DNA of 64,000 nucleotides from Burkholderiales bacterium (GCA_028868825.1 JAGWTU010000003.1:111498-175497), one strand, 5' to 3'; positions 9,727 through 19,311 are shown, counted from the first letter of the stretch. A program made the numbers and translations. The notes: generated by a model from the sequence alone, not told the origin.

Positions 9727-11253
9727 ATGCAACGTCGAATGTTCTGCCGGGCGCTCACCGGACTGGCGACGCTCGCCACCGGGGGCCTCGCGCTCGCGGC
9801 CCCCGCGGGCACCGCGGATATCGGCCCGGATCCGTATTTCAAGGCATTCGCGAGCCAGCTCGAACGCGAGCCCTGGACGATGGGTTACGAGGGACTGCAG
9901 GGCGACGCAGCGGCCATGCCGCTGCGCCTCACGGGCCGCCTGCCCGGCGACCTGCGTGGCGCCTTCTACCGCAACGGCCCGGCGCGCCACGCCCTCGGTG
10001 GCTACCGCTATCACCATTATTTCGACGGCGACGGCATGGTGCAGCGCTATGCGATCACCGACGCCGGCGTCAGCCACACGGGCCGCTTCGTGCGCACCGA
10101 CAAGTTCAAGGCCGACAGCGCTGCCGGACGTCCGGTGCGCGCCTCGTTCGGGTCGAACCCGCCCGGCGCCGAATTCGCCGATTCGGCCGATTCAATCAAT
10201 GTCGCCAACACGAGCCTGCTGCGCCTGGGCAACGGCCAGATGCTGGCACTGTGGGAAGGCGGATCGGCGACGCGCATCGACGCCGCGACGCTTCAGACGC
10301 TGGGCCTCCAGACCTGGCGCGGCGACCTCGCCGGCATGCCCTTCTCGGCGCATCCCAAGGTCGAAAGCGACGGCACGGTTTGGAATTTCGGCGTCAGCGC
10401 CGCGGCCGGCCTGCTGACGCTGTACCGCATCGATGCCGACGGCCAGTTGCTGCAGGCCACGACCTTCCCGGTGCCGCAGCTCGCGATGGTCCACGACTTC
10501 GCGGTGACGCAGCGCTTCCTGATCCTGCCGCTGCCGCCGTTCGTGTTCGATCGCGAACGGGCGCAGGACGGCGCGACCTTCCTCGACAGCTACGTCTGGA
10601 AGCCCGAACTGGGGCTGCGCCTGCTCGTCGTGCCCAAGGACGGGCCGGACAAGCCGCGCTGGTTCACGCTGCCGGCCGGTTTCGTGTTCCACGTCGCGAA
10701 CGCCTGGGAGGATGCCGACGGCAGCAGCCTGCACCTGGACCTCGTGCGCTCGGACGACGCATCGATGGTGCAGGACGGCTTCAAGAGCCTCATGCGCGGC
10801 GAGTTCCACGGCTCATCGCAACCGCGCCTGAGCCTGATCACGCTGGATCTGAAGTCCGGCACCGCGCGGCAGGCGGTCCAACCCTGGATCGCCGAATTCC
10901 CGCGCGTCGATCCGCGCCTCGTCGCGCGGCGCCACCGCCAGATCTACACGACGCTGCGCATCGACCCGGGCCCGCGCCCGGGCTTCGACGCGATCGTGCG
11001 TTTCGATCGCGAGCGCGGCACGCTGGACCGCTATCGCTACGGCGAGCAGGTGATGGTCGAGGAGCATCTCTTCGTGCCCCGAACCGGCGCCGGCGAGGAC
11101 GGTGCCGGCTGGGTGCTGGGCACGGCGCTCGATCTGCGCCAGCGCGCGATGCTGTTCTCGGTGTTCGATGCGATGCATCTGGCGGATGGGCCGATCGCCC
11201 AGGGCACGCTGCCGCGCGTGATGCCGCTGGGCTTGCACGGTCTATGGGCCTGA
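9727..11253 (+). CDS. Carotenoid oxygenase (RPE65/CCD family) with N-terminal export signal
   Basis: LPGDLRGAFYRNGPARH; YHHYFDGDGMVQRYAI; VHDFAVTQRFLILPLPP; HVANAWED; N-terminal RRMFCRALTGLATLATGGLALAAPA. Confidence 0.87.
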   Translation: MQRRMFCRALTGLATLATGGLALAAPAGTADIGPDPYFKAFASQLEREPWTMGYEGLQGDAAAMPLRLTGRLPGDLRGAFYRNGPARHALGGYRYHHYFDGDGMVQRYAITDAGVSHTGRFVRTDKFKADSAAGRPVRASFGSNPPGAEFADSADSINVANTSLLRLGNGQMLALWEGGSATRIDAATLQTLGLQTWRGDLAGMPFSAHPKVESDGTVWNFGVSAAAGLLTLYRIDADGQLLQATTFPVPQLAMVHDFAVTQRFLILPLPPFVFDRERAQDGATFLDSYVWKPELGLRLLVVPKDGPDKPRWFTLPAGFVFHVANAWEDADGSSLHLDLVRSDDASMVQDGFKSLMRGEFHGSSQPRLSLITLDLKSGTARQAVQPWIAEFPRVDPRLVARRHRQIYTTLRIDPGPRPGFDAIVRFDRERGTLDRYRYGEQVMVEEHLFVPRTGAGEDGAGWVLGTALDLRQRAMLFSVFDAMHLADGPIAQGTLPRVMPLGLHGLWA

Positions 11254-11591
11254 GGCCGCGGGCGCGTCGCGCGGACAGTCGGGGGTACAAGCTTCCTCCG
11301 CTCAGGGTCCGCTCGACATGCGTTATTGGTAGGCCGGCACCAGCGACCATTCCAGGTTGGCCCTGCTGACGTCGGTCCATTCCGTCGACCTGGTTGGCGA
11401 TATTGAAGTAGCCGTTCGACAGCGGCACCACCTTCCACTGCAAGCTGCCGCAGCTGATGTCGGACCATGCGGTGACCGGCGAATTCCGCATAGCCGCTAC
11501 CGCCGTAGAGCCCCATCTCGTCGGTGCGGTTCGAGATCTTCAGACAGCCGTCGCCGAGGCCCGTGATCCTCCGCCGCAGGTTGTTTCTGGA

Positions 11592-11750
11592 CACTCTATC
11601 GCCGCCACGTCGCGGAGGGCCAAGTCGTCGGCGCGATCAAGGGCCGGCGCGCCTGGGGTGAGGACCATGACGCGATCGTCGCCTGGGACGCGAACGACTA
11701 CGCGGTCAACACGCCCGACAAGGTGCTGACGGGGGTCGAGACGAATTCTC
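11592..11750 (+). pseudogene. Fragment of a phosphoesterase paralogous to the 3509-4747 gene
   Basis: LYRRHVAEGQVVGAIKGRRAWGEDHDAIVAWDANDYAVNTPDKVLTGVETNS aligns to LIYRGDVAVSRIVGAIKGSRAWGEGHNAIVVLWDENDYAVNTPNKVLTMVETNY. Confidence 0.85.
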
Positions 11751-11780
11751 ACGCGGCTGCGGCCGGCGCCGTAGCCGGGC

Positions 11781-12131
11781 CTATCGAGATCCGTTCGGCC
11801 GCCTGCGCGTGCCCGCCACCATCAGCATCAATGCCACCGCCGTCAGTGACAGCGCCCCGGGCTCCGACACCGGGGCCGCCTGACCCACGAAGCCTACCGT
11901 CAGTCCGGCGGAATCGACTTAGAAGCCGACCGATTCGCCGGCCCCGCTGATGCCGACGACCTGCGTGCCGGCCTTGTTGATCCCAAGCACCTGCGTGAAT
12001 GCCGGATTCACGGGATCGACGACATCCTGGAACACATAGCCGGCGTGGGCGGCACCGGCAGACAGGCCCCATGCGAGGGCCATCGTCGCGGTCCAACCGG
12101 AATGCAGCATGGTCGTACTCCTCGGTGCCAA
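11781..12131 (-). pseudogene. PEP-CTERM protein interrupted by one nonsense codon
   Basis: ...GYVFQDVVDPVNPAFTQVLGINKAGTQVVGISGAGESVGF-TAA(11919-11921)-VDSAGLTVGFVGQAAPVSEPGALSLTAVALMLMVAGTRRRPNGSR*, same frame through the stop. Confidence 0.8.
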
Positions 12132-12408
12132 GCGACACCCTCGCGACCGAGCCCCGGGGTATCGATGCCGGGAGACTAACGAGGACTTATCACGGTGATC
12201 ACGGTGCGGATACCCAAGTTACATTTTAGCGAAGGAGTTTTCCGACAGGGCCCGGAGTCCGCAACCTCTGGGCCCGCGTGCGCCTGCGCTGCGGCCTGGA
12301 CGCGAACGAAGCCTTCGAAGGCGATGTGGCGGGGCCGTTCGGCAACCGGCCCGCTGGGGCGCGAAGGTTCTGGCGGACAATCAGCGCGGCTGTCGTGCAG
12401 GGGTAGTA

Positions 12409-12868
12409 ATGTCGATTCGAATGGGCAGGCCCGTGGCGGCCACGCTGCGGCGGTCGTCGCGCCTGGGTGCGCCGTGGCTCGCGGTCGCGCCGTGGCTGGC
12501 GCTGGCCCAGGACCCCTCGGCCGCCCGCCATGTGGATGCCGCGAGGCGACTCGTGCAGGGCCTGGCGCTGGAGCACACGAACTACGAGCATGGCCAGGGC
12601 AGCATCCGCTGGGACGGGACCCTGGCCTCGCACACCGACTGTTCCGGATTCATCGACCACCTGCTGATGCAGGACGACGGCTACGACGTCGCCGACTTCC
12701 AGCGCTGGTTCCGCAGCCGCCGGCCCACCGCGGCCCGCGACCACGACGTCATCGAACAAGGCCGCGGGTTACCGACTATCCGCAACGTCGGCGCGATGCG
12801 CCCCGGCGACCCCTCGCCATCCAATACCTCACGCGATCGACCGATTCATTCCCGCATTCAAGCCCTGA
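12409..12868 (+). pseudogene. Secreted NlpC/P60-like (DCSGF) protein, frameshifted and 3'-truncated
   Basis: SHTDCSGFIDHLLMQDDGYDVADFQRWF...MRPGD, then continues in another frame as PLAIQYLTRSTDS before running into the next gene. A 1-nt deletion in the C-run at ~12810 explains it. Confidence 0.65.
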
Positions 12869-12878
12869 GGACACAGGC

Positions 12879-14036
12879 ATGACCAAGCTTCATTCCCTTG
12901 GGATTCTTCTCGCCTTCTTCGCCTGTTTCTCTTCCCCGCCCGTACAAGCCCAAGCGATGAATTCAGCACCACCACCGCAAACGCCGCCGGCCCCGCTCGT
13001 CACGCCCGAGGTGCATCCCGACCACACGGTGACCTTCCGCTTCCGCGCCCCCGGCGCGCAGGCCGTGCAGCTCGCGCGCGAAGGCGCGCCGGCCGTGCCG
13101 ATGCGCCGGGACGATGCCGGTGTCTGGAGCGTGACGACCGCGCCGCTGCCCCCGGACTATTACGGCTATTCGATCGTCGTCGATGGCCAGCGCAACCTCG
13201 ATCCCTACAACCCCCTGTTCAAGCCGAATCTGCTGTCCACCGAGAACATGGTCCATGTCCCGGGGCCGGCGTCCGCGCCCTGGGAATCGAACGAGGTGCC
13301 GCACGGGGCGATCCATCACCATTACTACCGTTCGGCCGTCGCCGCCGACGACCGCGACTATTACGTCTACACGCCGCCGAATTACGATCCGCGGGCGAGC
13401 GCCGAGTACCCCGTGCTCTATCTGCTGCACGGGTACAGCGACGACGCCAGCGGCTGGACCGCCGTCGGTCGTGCGAACGTGATTCTCGACAATCTGATTG
13501 CGCGCGGCCAGGCCAAGCCGATGATCGTCGTCATGCCGCTGGGTTACGGCACCATGAAGATGATCACCGGTGGCTGGGACGTCTGGGATCGCCAGGACAT
13601 CCGCACGGAGAATTTCTCGAAATTCCAGCAGGCGCTGCTCGGCGAGGTGATGCCGCAGGTGGAAAGCGGCTACCGCGTCGCCGCGGACCGCGATTCGCGG
13701 GCCATCGCCGGGCTGTCGATGGGCGGCGCCGAGTCGCTGCTCACGGGGTTGAACCATGCGGACCGGTTCGCCTGGATCGGCGCCTTCAGTTCGGGCGGTC
13801 TGCCGGAACCCTTCGATCGCGATTTCCCGGGACTCGGGACCGGGAAATCGCCCGCCCTGCGCTTGCTGTGGATCGCCTGCGGCACCGAAGACGGACTGAT
13901 CGACGTGAACCGCCGGTTCCACCATTGGCTCGAATCCAAGGGCATCGAGCACGGCGCCATCGAAACGCCGGGCATGCACAGCTGGATGGTCTGGCGCCGG
14001 AACCTGGCGGCCTTCCTGCCGCTGCTGTTCCGTTAG
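12879..14036 (+). CDS. Secreted alpha/beta-hydrolase esterase (esterase D / feruloyl-esterase-like) with N-terminal CBM48-like domain
   Basis: Signal peptide MTKLHSLGILLAFFACFSSPPVQAQA; VLYLLHGYSDDASGW; nucleophile elbow IAGLSMGGAES; HSWMVWR. Confidence 0.9.
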   Translation: MTKLHSLGILLAFFACFSSPPVQAQAMNSAPPPQTPPAPLVTPEVHPDHTVTFRFRAPGAQAVQLAREGAPAVPMRRDDAGVWSVTTAPLPPDYYGYSIVVDGQRNLDPYNPLFKPNLLSTENMVHVPGPASAPWESNEVPHGAIHHHYYRSAVAADDRDYYVYTPPNYDPRASAEYPVLYLLHGYSDDASGWTAVGRANVILDNLIARGQAKPMIVVMPLGYGTMKMITGGWDVWDRQDIRTENFSKFQQALLGEVMPQVESGYRVAADRDSRAIAGLSMGGAESLLTGLNHADRFAWIGAFSSGGLPEPFDRDFPGLGTGKSPALRLLWIACGTEDGLIDVNRRFHHWLESKGIEHGAIETPGMHSWMVWRRNLAAFLPLLFR

Positions 14037-14129
14037 CGATGGCCTCACAGCCGTCCTCGGGATGGCGATGGACCCCGCGGCCGGCGTCGCTACCATCGGT
14101 CGCGTTGCCACTGATCCAGGAGATACGCC

Positions 14130-14729
14130 ATGCCCCATCTGAAACCGGTTCCGCTCGAGGACGTCCGGGAACCCGACATCCGCGAACGCTTCGAGCATTA
14201 CAGGAAGACGCGCGGCTTCACGCCGAACAGCATCATGACGATGGTGCGGCGGCCGGACATCGTGCGCGCCTTCATGGCGCTGAACCAGGCCGTGCTCTAC
14301 GAGGGCACGGTGCCGACCGAGACCAAGATGCTGGTCAGCCTGGCCAGCAGCTACGCGGCCGGATGCCTGTATTGCCAGTCGCACATGGCCAATCTTTCCA
14401 GCATCTACCAGGCCTCGGACGAGAAGATCGCCGCGCTCTGGAATTTCGAGGCGAGCACGCTCTTCAGTCCGGCCGAACGCGCGGCGATCGCGCTGGCGCT
14501 GAAGGCCGGCGCCCAGCCCAACGAGTCCGGGCAGGCCGATTTCGACCGCCTCGCGCTGTATTACGACGAAGCCCAGATTGTCGAGATCGTGGCCTCGATC
14601 GCCCTGTTCGGCTATCTCAATCGCTGGAACGACACGATGGCGACGGCGCTCGAGCCCCTGGCCACGCAAGTGGCCGAACGGGCCATCGGCGCCGTCGGCT
14701 GGACGGCCGGCAAGCATGGCGCGAATTAG
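14130..14729 (+). CDS. Carboxymuconolactone decarboxylase/AhpD-like family protein
   Basis: LYEGTVPTETKMLVSLASSYAAGCLYCQSHMANLSS, CxxC...H alkylhydroperoxidase-type motif. Confidence 0.85.
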   Translation: MPHLKPVPLEDVREPDIRERFEHYRKTRGFTPNSIMTMVRRPDIVRAFMALNQAVLYEGTVPTETKMLVSLASSYAAGCLYCQSHMANLSSIYQASDEKIAALWNFEASTLFSPAERAAIALALKAGAQPNESGQADFDRLALYYDEAQIVEIVASIALFGYLNRWNDTMATALEPLATQVAERAIGAVGWTAGKHGAN

Positions 14730-14732
14730 CAA

Positions 14733-15818
14733 TCAGAACAGCAGGTGCCATTCGACGAATGCGAGCTTTCGATTGTCGATGTCGTTCTGCGGAATGCCGA
14801 TATAGCGCCGAATACCGGCGCGCCATTGCATGAACGGCAACGGCGCGTATTCGAGCACCAGGCTGCGCCGCACCTTCTCGTCGTGCGCGACATGGCGATC
14901 GGGATCGAAATACTCGCCCGTGAGCTTGAGGTTGAAGCCGGGCGCGAACGGCCAGTCGACCTCGCCCAGCGCGGCCAGCAGGCTGCGCGTGCCTTCGGGG
15001 TAGCCGGCGTCGCGGACGCGGTCGATCTCGCCGAACCAGACCAGCGGCCCCAGGTGCAGGCCGCCGAAGAGGCCGTCGACACGACGGTTGCCGGCCGTCG
15101 AGACCGTCGATGCCGTGGCGACGCCGATGCGCCACCACGATGCGACCTTGACGACCTGCGCCGTCACCTGATGCCCCGAGACCCGGCCCTGGTTGCCGGG
15201 GCCGTCCGACCAGACGAGCTGCGCCGACCAGCCGTCGCGCTCGAGACCGAGTTCGACACCCCTGTCCGGCGTCGTCATGCCGATGCCGCTGACCTCGCGC
15301 ACGAAGGCCTGGTTGTCCTGCAGCCGCCAGCCGAAGGGTAGATAGAACTGCCCCGCCTTCAGGTACCAGCCCATGCCCGGCGTCGACAAACGCAGATAGC
15401 GTTCCTCGACCAGCCGGTTGCCCGGTCCCATCTGCTCGTCGAGATAGATGCCGACCCGATCCGGGATCAATTGCAAGTCGCCGTAAAGGCGCCATTGCTG
15501 CAGCCCCGTGACGCGCTGGCGATTGCGGCCCGGCACGTCGGTGGTCGTCGCATCGCTGCGCAGATCGCCGCCGACGCGAACGTAGGGGCCGAGGCCGCCG
15601 GTCCAGCCCATGAGGGCGTCGGGCAGGCGATAGGCCGGCAAGGCATATTGAGCGAAGGCCACGCCCGCCGCATTGCGCATTCCGCCGCCGGTCGGGTTCA
15701 CATGGCAGGCGACACAGGGAAGGTTCTGCGCCAAGGCCAGATAGGGCTCGGCGCGGGCCGCCGACGCGAACCACGTCAGGACGACGATCGAGGCCAGCCA
15801 CGCCCGCAGGCCGCTCAC
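14733..15818 (-). CDS. Exported protein with single c-type haem motif followed by a porin-like beta-barrel
   Basis: Signal peptide; ALAQNLPCVACHVNPTGGGMRNAAG; alternating beta strands; C-terminal aromatic (VEWHLLF). Proposed GTG start 15818. Confidence 0.75.
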   Translation of the reverse strand: MSGLRAWLASIVVLTWFASAARAEPYLALAQNLPCVACHVNPTGGGMRNAAGVAFAQYALPAYRLPDALMGWTGGLGPYVRVGGDLRSDATTTDVPGRNRQRVTGLQQWRLYGDLQLIPDRVGIYLDEQMGPGNRLVEERYLRLSTPGMGWYLKAGQFYLPFGWRLQDNQAFVREVSGIGMTTPDRGVELGLERDGWSAQLVWSDGPGNQGRVSGHQVTAQVVKVASWWRIGVATASTVSTAGNRRVDGLFGGLHLGPLVWFGEIDRVRDAGYPEGTRSLLAALGEVDWPFAPGFNLKLTGEYFDPDRHVAHDEKVRRSLVLEYAPLPFMQWRAGIRRYIGIPQNDIDNRKLAFVEWHLLF

Positions 15819-16264
15819 GAGCGCGCCCCCGCAGCGATCCACTGCCGGATGATGTCTATCGTCGCGGCATCGAGATACGGACCACCGAAAGGCATGCGCG
15901 AGCCCACCGCGGCATGCCCTTCGAGCTTCTGGATCAAATAGCTGGCGTCGGGTTGCCCCGGTGCGATGCGCAGCACAGCAGGCACTTCGCTGCTCGGCAC
16001 GCCGACCAGCATCGCATAGCTGTTCGCGGCGTCGAGCCGCAGGCCTTGCGGCGCCGCGCCACCGGCGTGGCAGACGGTGCAGATGGGCGTGAACACGTGA
16101 TCCTGTATCGACCCGAAATCGGCCGCCAGCGCACCCGGCGCGGCGCCGCCCGCAATGGGACGGCCATTCGCGTCCAGCCCCTCGCCGCTGCCGCCGCCGC
16201 ATGCGGCCAGCATCGCGGTGACAAGAAAGAGCAAGGCGCTCAGCGCGGGTTGACGAGCATCCAT
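15815..16264 (-). CDS. Cytochrome c-like lipoprotein (one CxxCH)
   Basis: Lipobox MLAACGGGSG; FTPICTVCHAGG...; MPFGGPYLDAATIDIIRQWIAAGA. Overlaps the downstream porin start. Confidence 0.8.
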   Translation of the reverse strand: MDARQPALSALLFLVTAMLAACGGGSGEGLDANGRPIAGGAAPGALAADFGSIQDHVFTPICTVCHAGGAAPQGLRLDAANSYAMLVGVPSSEVPAVLRIAPGQPDASYLIQKLEGHAAVGSRMPFGGPYLDAATIDIIRQWIAAGARS

Positions 16265-16434
16265 GGCGTGACTCCGCGTTGTGATCGGTCGCGGTAGGTG
16301 CGCGACCGGGGCGCCACGGTTCAATCGGCAGATGCCGATCGTTAGGGGGTGCATCGATAGAACCTTCATCGGTCCGGCCTCTACTCATGGCTGCCCTTCA
16401 TCGTCGATCGCGCCTTGCGCGCAGGAGCCTCGCC

Positions 16435-18492
16435 ATGACACTCCCACGAACCGCTTGGAACCCCAGGGCCATGGGCCAGGGAATAGGCCTCTCGTTCATC
16501 GGCGTCGTCGTCGTCGTCGTCATCTCAGCATTGAGCGGATGCGGCGGCGGTGGCAGCAGCGCGCCGCCGCCGCCGCCGCCCAGCGTCAGCCTCAGCGCCG
16601 GATCGACCGCGCTCGTGCAGGGCCAGAGCACGACGCTGAGCTGGACGTCGAACACCGGCGACAGCTGCACGGCCAGCGGCGCGTGGACCGGCAGCCAGCC
16701 GGCCAGCGGTTCGCTCGACGTCACGCCGGCAGCCAGCGGTTCGATCACCTACACCTTGACCTGCAGCGGCAGCGCCTACAGCGGCAACGCCAGCCAATCG
16801 GTCACCCTGGCCGTCGCGCCGGCCAGCGCCTACACGGCGACGGCGCTGGTGGGCGACCAGGCGGGCAGCGGCGCGGTGTCGACCGATGCGCGGCTGCTCA
16901 ATCCCTGGGGCATCGCCTTCGGCCCGACCTCGCCGGTCTGGCTCTCCAACAACCACAGCCAGACCTCGACCCTCTACGACGGCAACGGCGTGCCGCAGCC
17001 GCTGGCCTCGCCGCGCGTCGTCGCGCTCGCACCGAGCGCCGCCGCGGTCGATTTCGATCCCACCGGCATCGTCTTCAATGCGAGCAGCGATTTCGTCGTC
17101 TCGAACGCGACCAAATCCGCCGCCGCGCCATTCATCTTCGACGGCGAAGGCGGGATGATCGCCGGCTGGGCGCCCAGCGTCGACGCGGGCCACGCGATCA
17201 ACGTCTACACCGCCACCGACGGCGCCGTCTACAAGGGCCTGGCCATCGCCAACAACGGCAGCGGCAATTTCCTTTACGCGACCGATTTCCACAATAACAA
17301 GATCGACGTCTTCGACGGCAAATACCAGAAGCAGACACCGTCGGCGACGCAATTCGCATTCAAGGATCCGACCCTGCCGGCCGGCTACGCGCCATTCGGC
17401 ATCCAGGCCATCAAGAACGGCACCGGCGGCACGGCCCAGATCTATATTGCCTATGCCTCGAAGACCGCGCCCGGCGACAACGACGAGGCCGCCGGCCCCG
17501 GACTCGGGATCGTCGACGTCTTCGACGCCAACGGCAATTTCGTCAAGCGCCTGGTCGGCGCCGGCGGCAAGCTGAATGCCCCCTGGGGACTGGCGCTGGC
17601 ACCGGCCGATTTCGGCACGCTGAGCAACGCGCTGCTGGTGGGCAATTTCGGCGACGGCATGATCAACGGTTTCGACGCCACCAGCGGCGCCTATATCGGC
17701 ACCGTCGGCAATGCCGGCGCGACGCCGTTCGCCACCGCCGGTCTGTGGGGGATCGCGTTCGGCAACGATGCCGCGAACCAGCCGCACAACACGCTGTTCT
17801 ACGCCGCCGGCCCGGGCGGCGAGGCGCATGGCGCCTACGGTCGCATCGACCTCGGTGCGACGGCACCGACGCTCAACGCGCCGCCGGTGGTCGCCGTCGC
17901 CGCGCCGGCCGCCAGCGCCGTCGTCTCGGGCAAGGTGGCGCTCAGCGCCAGCGTGCAGTCGCAGGTCAACGTCGCCAAGGTCGAGTATTTCCTCAACGGC
18001 AGCACCTCGCTGGGCGTGGCCACCGCGGCACCGTACACGGTGAACTGGGATACGACGACCATCGCCGACGGCGCGGTGACGATCAAGGCCGTCGCGACCG
18101 ATGTCGATGCGCATGTCGGTTCGTCGTCGCTGCTGGCGATCACGGTCGCCAATACCGCCACCGTGACGCTGACGCAATTGCAGACCCAGGTCTTCACGCC
18201 GCTGTGCTCGGGTTGTCACACGGGAAGCTCGCCGGCGTCGGGGCCGCTGCCGGCATCGCAGAACCTGACGAGCGGCAACAGCTACGCCGCCCTCGTCGGC
18301 GTCGCCAGCCATGAACAGCCGGCGCTGTTGCGCGTGAAACCCGGCGATGCGGCCAACAGCTACCTGATCCAGAAGCTGCAGGGCACGCCCGGCATCACCG
18401 GCAGCCAGATGCCGCTGGGCGGGCCGTTCCTGGATGCGGCGACGATCGACCGCATCAAGGCCTGGATCACCAGCGGTGCGCCGAACAACTGA
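16435..18492 (+). CDS. TIGR03118-like beta-propeller lipoprotein with Ig-like domain and C-terminal cytochrome c-like domain
   Basis: Lipobox SALSGCGGGG; TALVGDQAGSGAVSTDARLLNPWGIAFGPTSPVWLSNN; YASKTAPGDNDEAAGPGLGIVDVFD; C-terminal FTPLCSGCHTGS. Confidence 0.85.
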   Translation: MTLPRTAWNPRAMGQGIGLSFIGVVVVVVISALSGCGGGGSSAPPPPPPSVSLSAGSTALVQGQSTTLSWTSNTGDSCTASGAWTGSQPASGSLDVTPAASGSITYTLTCSGSAYSGNASQSVTLAVAPASAYTATALVGDQAGSGAVSTDARLLNPWGIAFGPTSPVWLSNNHSQTSTLYDGNGVPQPLASPRVVALAPSAAAVDFDPTGIVFNASSDFVVSNATKSAAAPFIFDGEGGMIAGWAPSVDAGHAINVYTATDGAVYKGLAIANNGSGNFLYATDFHNNKIDVFDGKYQKQTPSATQFAFKDPTLPAGYAPFGIQAIKNGTGGTAQIYIAYASKTAPGDNDEAAGPGLGIVDVFDANGNFVKRLVGAGGKLNAPWGLALAPADFGTLSNALLVGNFGDGMINGFDATSGAYIGTVGNAGATPFATAGLWGIAFGNDAANQPHNTLFYAAGPGGEAHGAYGRIDLGATAPTLNAPPVVAVAAPAASAVVSGKVALSASVQSQVNVAKVEYFLNGSTSLGVATAAPYTVNWDTTTIADGAVTIKAVATDVDAHVGSSSLLAITVANTATVTLTQLQTQVFTPLCSGCHTGSSPASGPLPASQNLTSGNSYAALVGVASHEQPALLRVKPGDAANSYLIQKLQGTPGITGSQMPLGGPFLDAATIDRIKAWITSGAPNN

Positions 18493-18567
18493 GGCGCCGC
18501 CGACCGCGCCCCGGCCGGGGCCGCTAAGATGAGCCGACGAGGCAGCTAGGCGGACGGCCGGAGGCAC

Positions 18568-19311
18568 GTGTCCAGACTCTCGATGCGACGATGGGCCTGC
18601 GGGCCGCTCGGCTCGGCCCTCGTCGGCATCGTCGCGGTGCCGGTGGCGCCGGCCTCGGCGGCTGCCGCCTGGGGCGGCAGCGTCGCGCTCGCCAGCGACG
18701 ACGTGTTCCGCGGCGCCTCGCAAAGCGAGCATGCCGCGGTCGCGCAGGCCGACGCGCATTGGCGTTCGCCCGAGGGCTGGTTCGTCGGCGCCTGGGCGAC
18801 GTCGATCGGCGCCCAGCGCGCCACCTTCGGCGATTGCGAACTCGATCTCTATGGCGGCCGCGGCTGGCTGCTGGGCGAGCGCGCGGTGGCGTCGCTGCGC
18901 TACCGCCGCTACACCTACCCGACGTCGGCACAGGGCCGGCGCTACGACGCCGACGAGATCGCCGCCGCGCTCGAATTCGACGACCGCCTCGTGCTCAGCG
19001 CAGCGGCTTCGCCCGACGCCTCGCGTTACGTCGGCGCCGGCTGGGCGCTGCGGCGCCGCACCTACGCCTACGAGGCCTCGCTGCGCCAGCCGCTGACGCA
19101 GGATCTGGCCTTCGTCGCTTCGGCCGGGCTTTACGACACGCGCGACCTCTACGGCGCGTCGTACCGCGCCTGGAGTGCCGGCCTGGCCGGCAAGGCCGGG
19201 CCGCTCGACATCGGCCTCGTGCGCTTCGGCGTCGACGCCGCCGCGCGCCGCATCTTCCGCGGCGACAGCGCCCAGGGCCGCTGGGCGCTGAGCGCGGCCT
19301 GGCGCTACTGA
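18568..19311 (+). CDS. TorF-family-like putative porin / outer-membrane barrel
   Basis: AAWGGSVALASDDVFRGASQSEHAAVAQADAHWRSPEGWFVGAWATSI typical of TorF-like porins; C-terminal AWRY. Confidence 0.75.
   Translation: MSRLSMRRWACGPLGSALVGIVAVPVAPASAAAAWGGSVALASDDVFRGASQSEHAAVAQADAHWRSPEGWFVGAWATSIGAQRATFGDCELDLYGGRGWLLGERAVASLRYRRYTYPTSAQGRRYDADEIAAALEFDDRLVLSAAASPDASRYVGAGWALRRRTYAYEASLRQPLTQDLAFVASAGLYDTRDLYGASYRAWSAGLAGKAGPLDIGLVRFGVDAAARRIFRGDSAQGRWALSAAWRY

Noticed and set aside
12195-14036. 613-aa esterase reading from 12195
   Set aside because: The N-terminal ~230 residues come from non-native frames of pseudogene DNA; the signal peptide starts at 12879.
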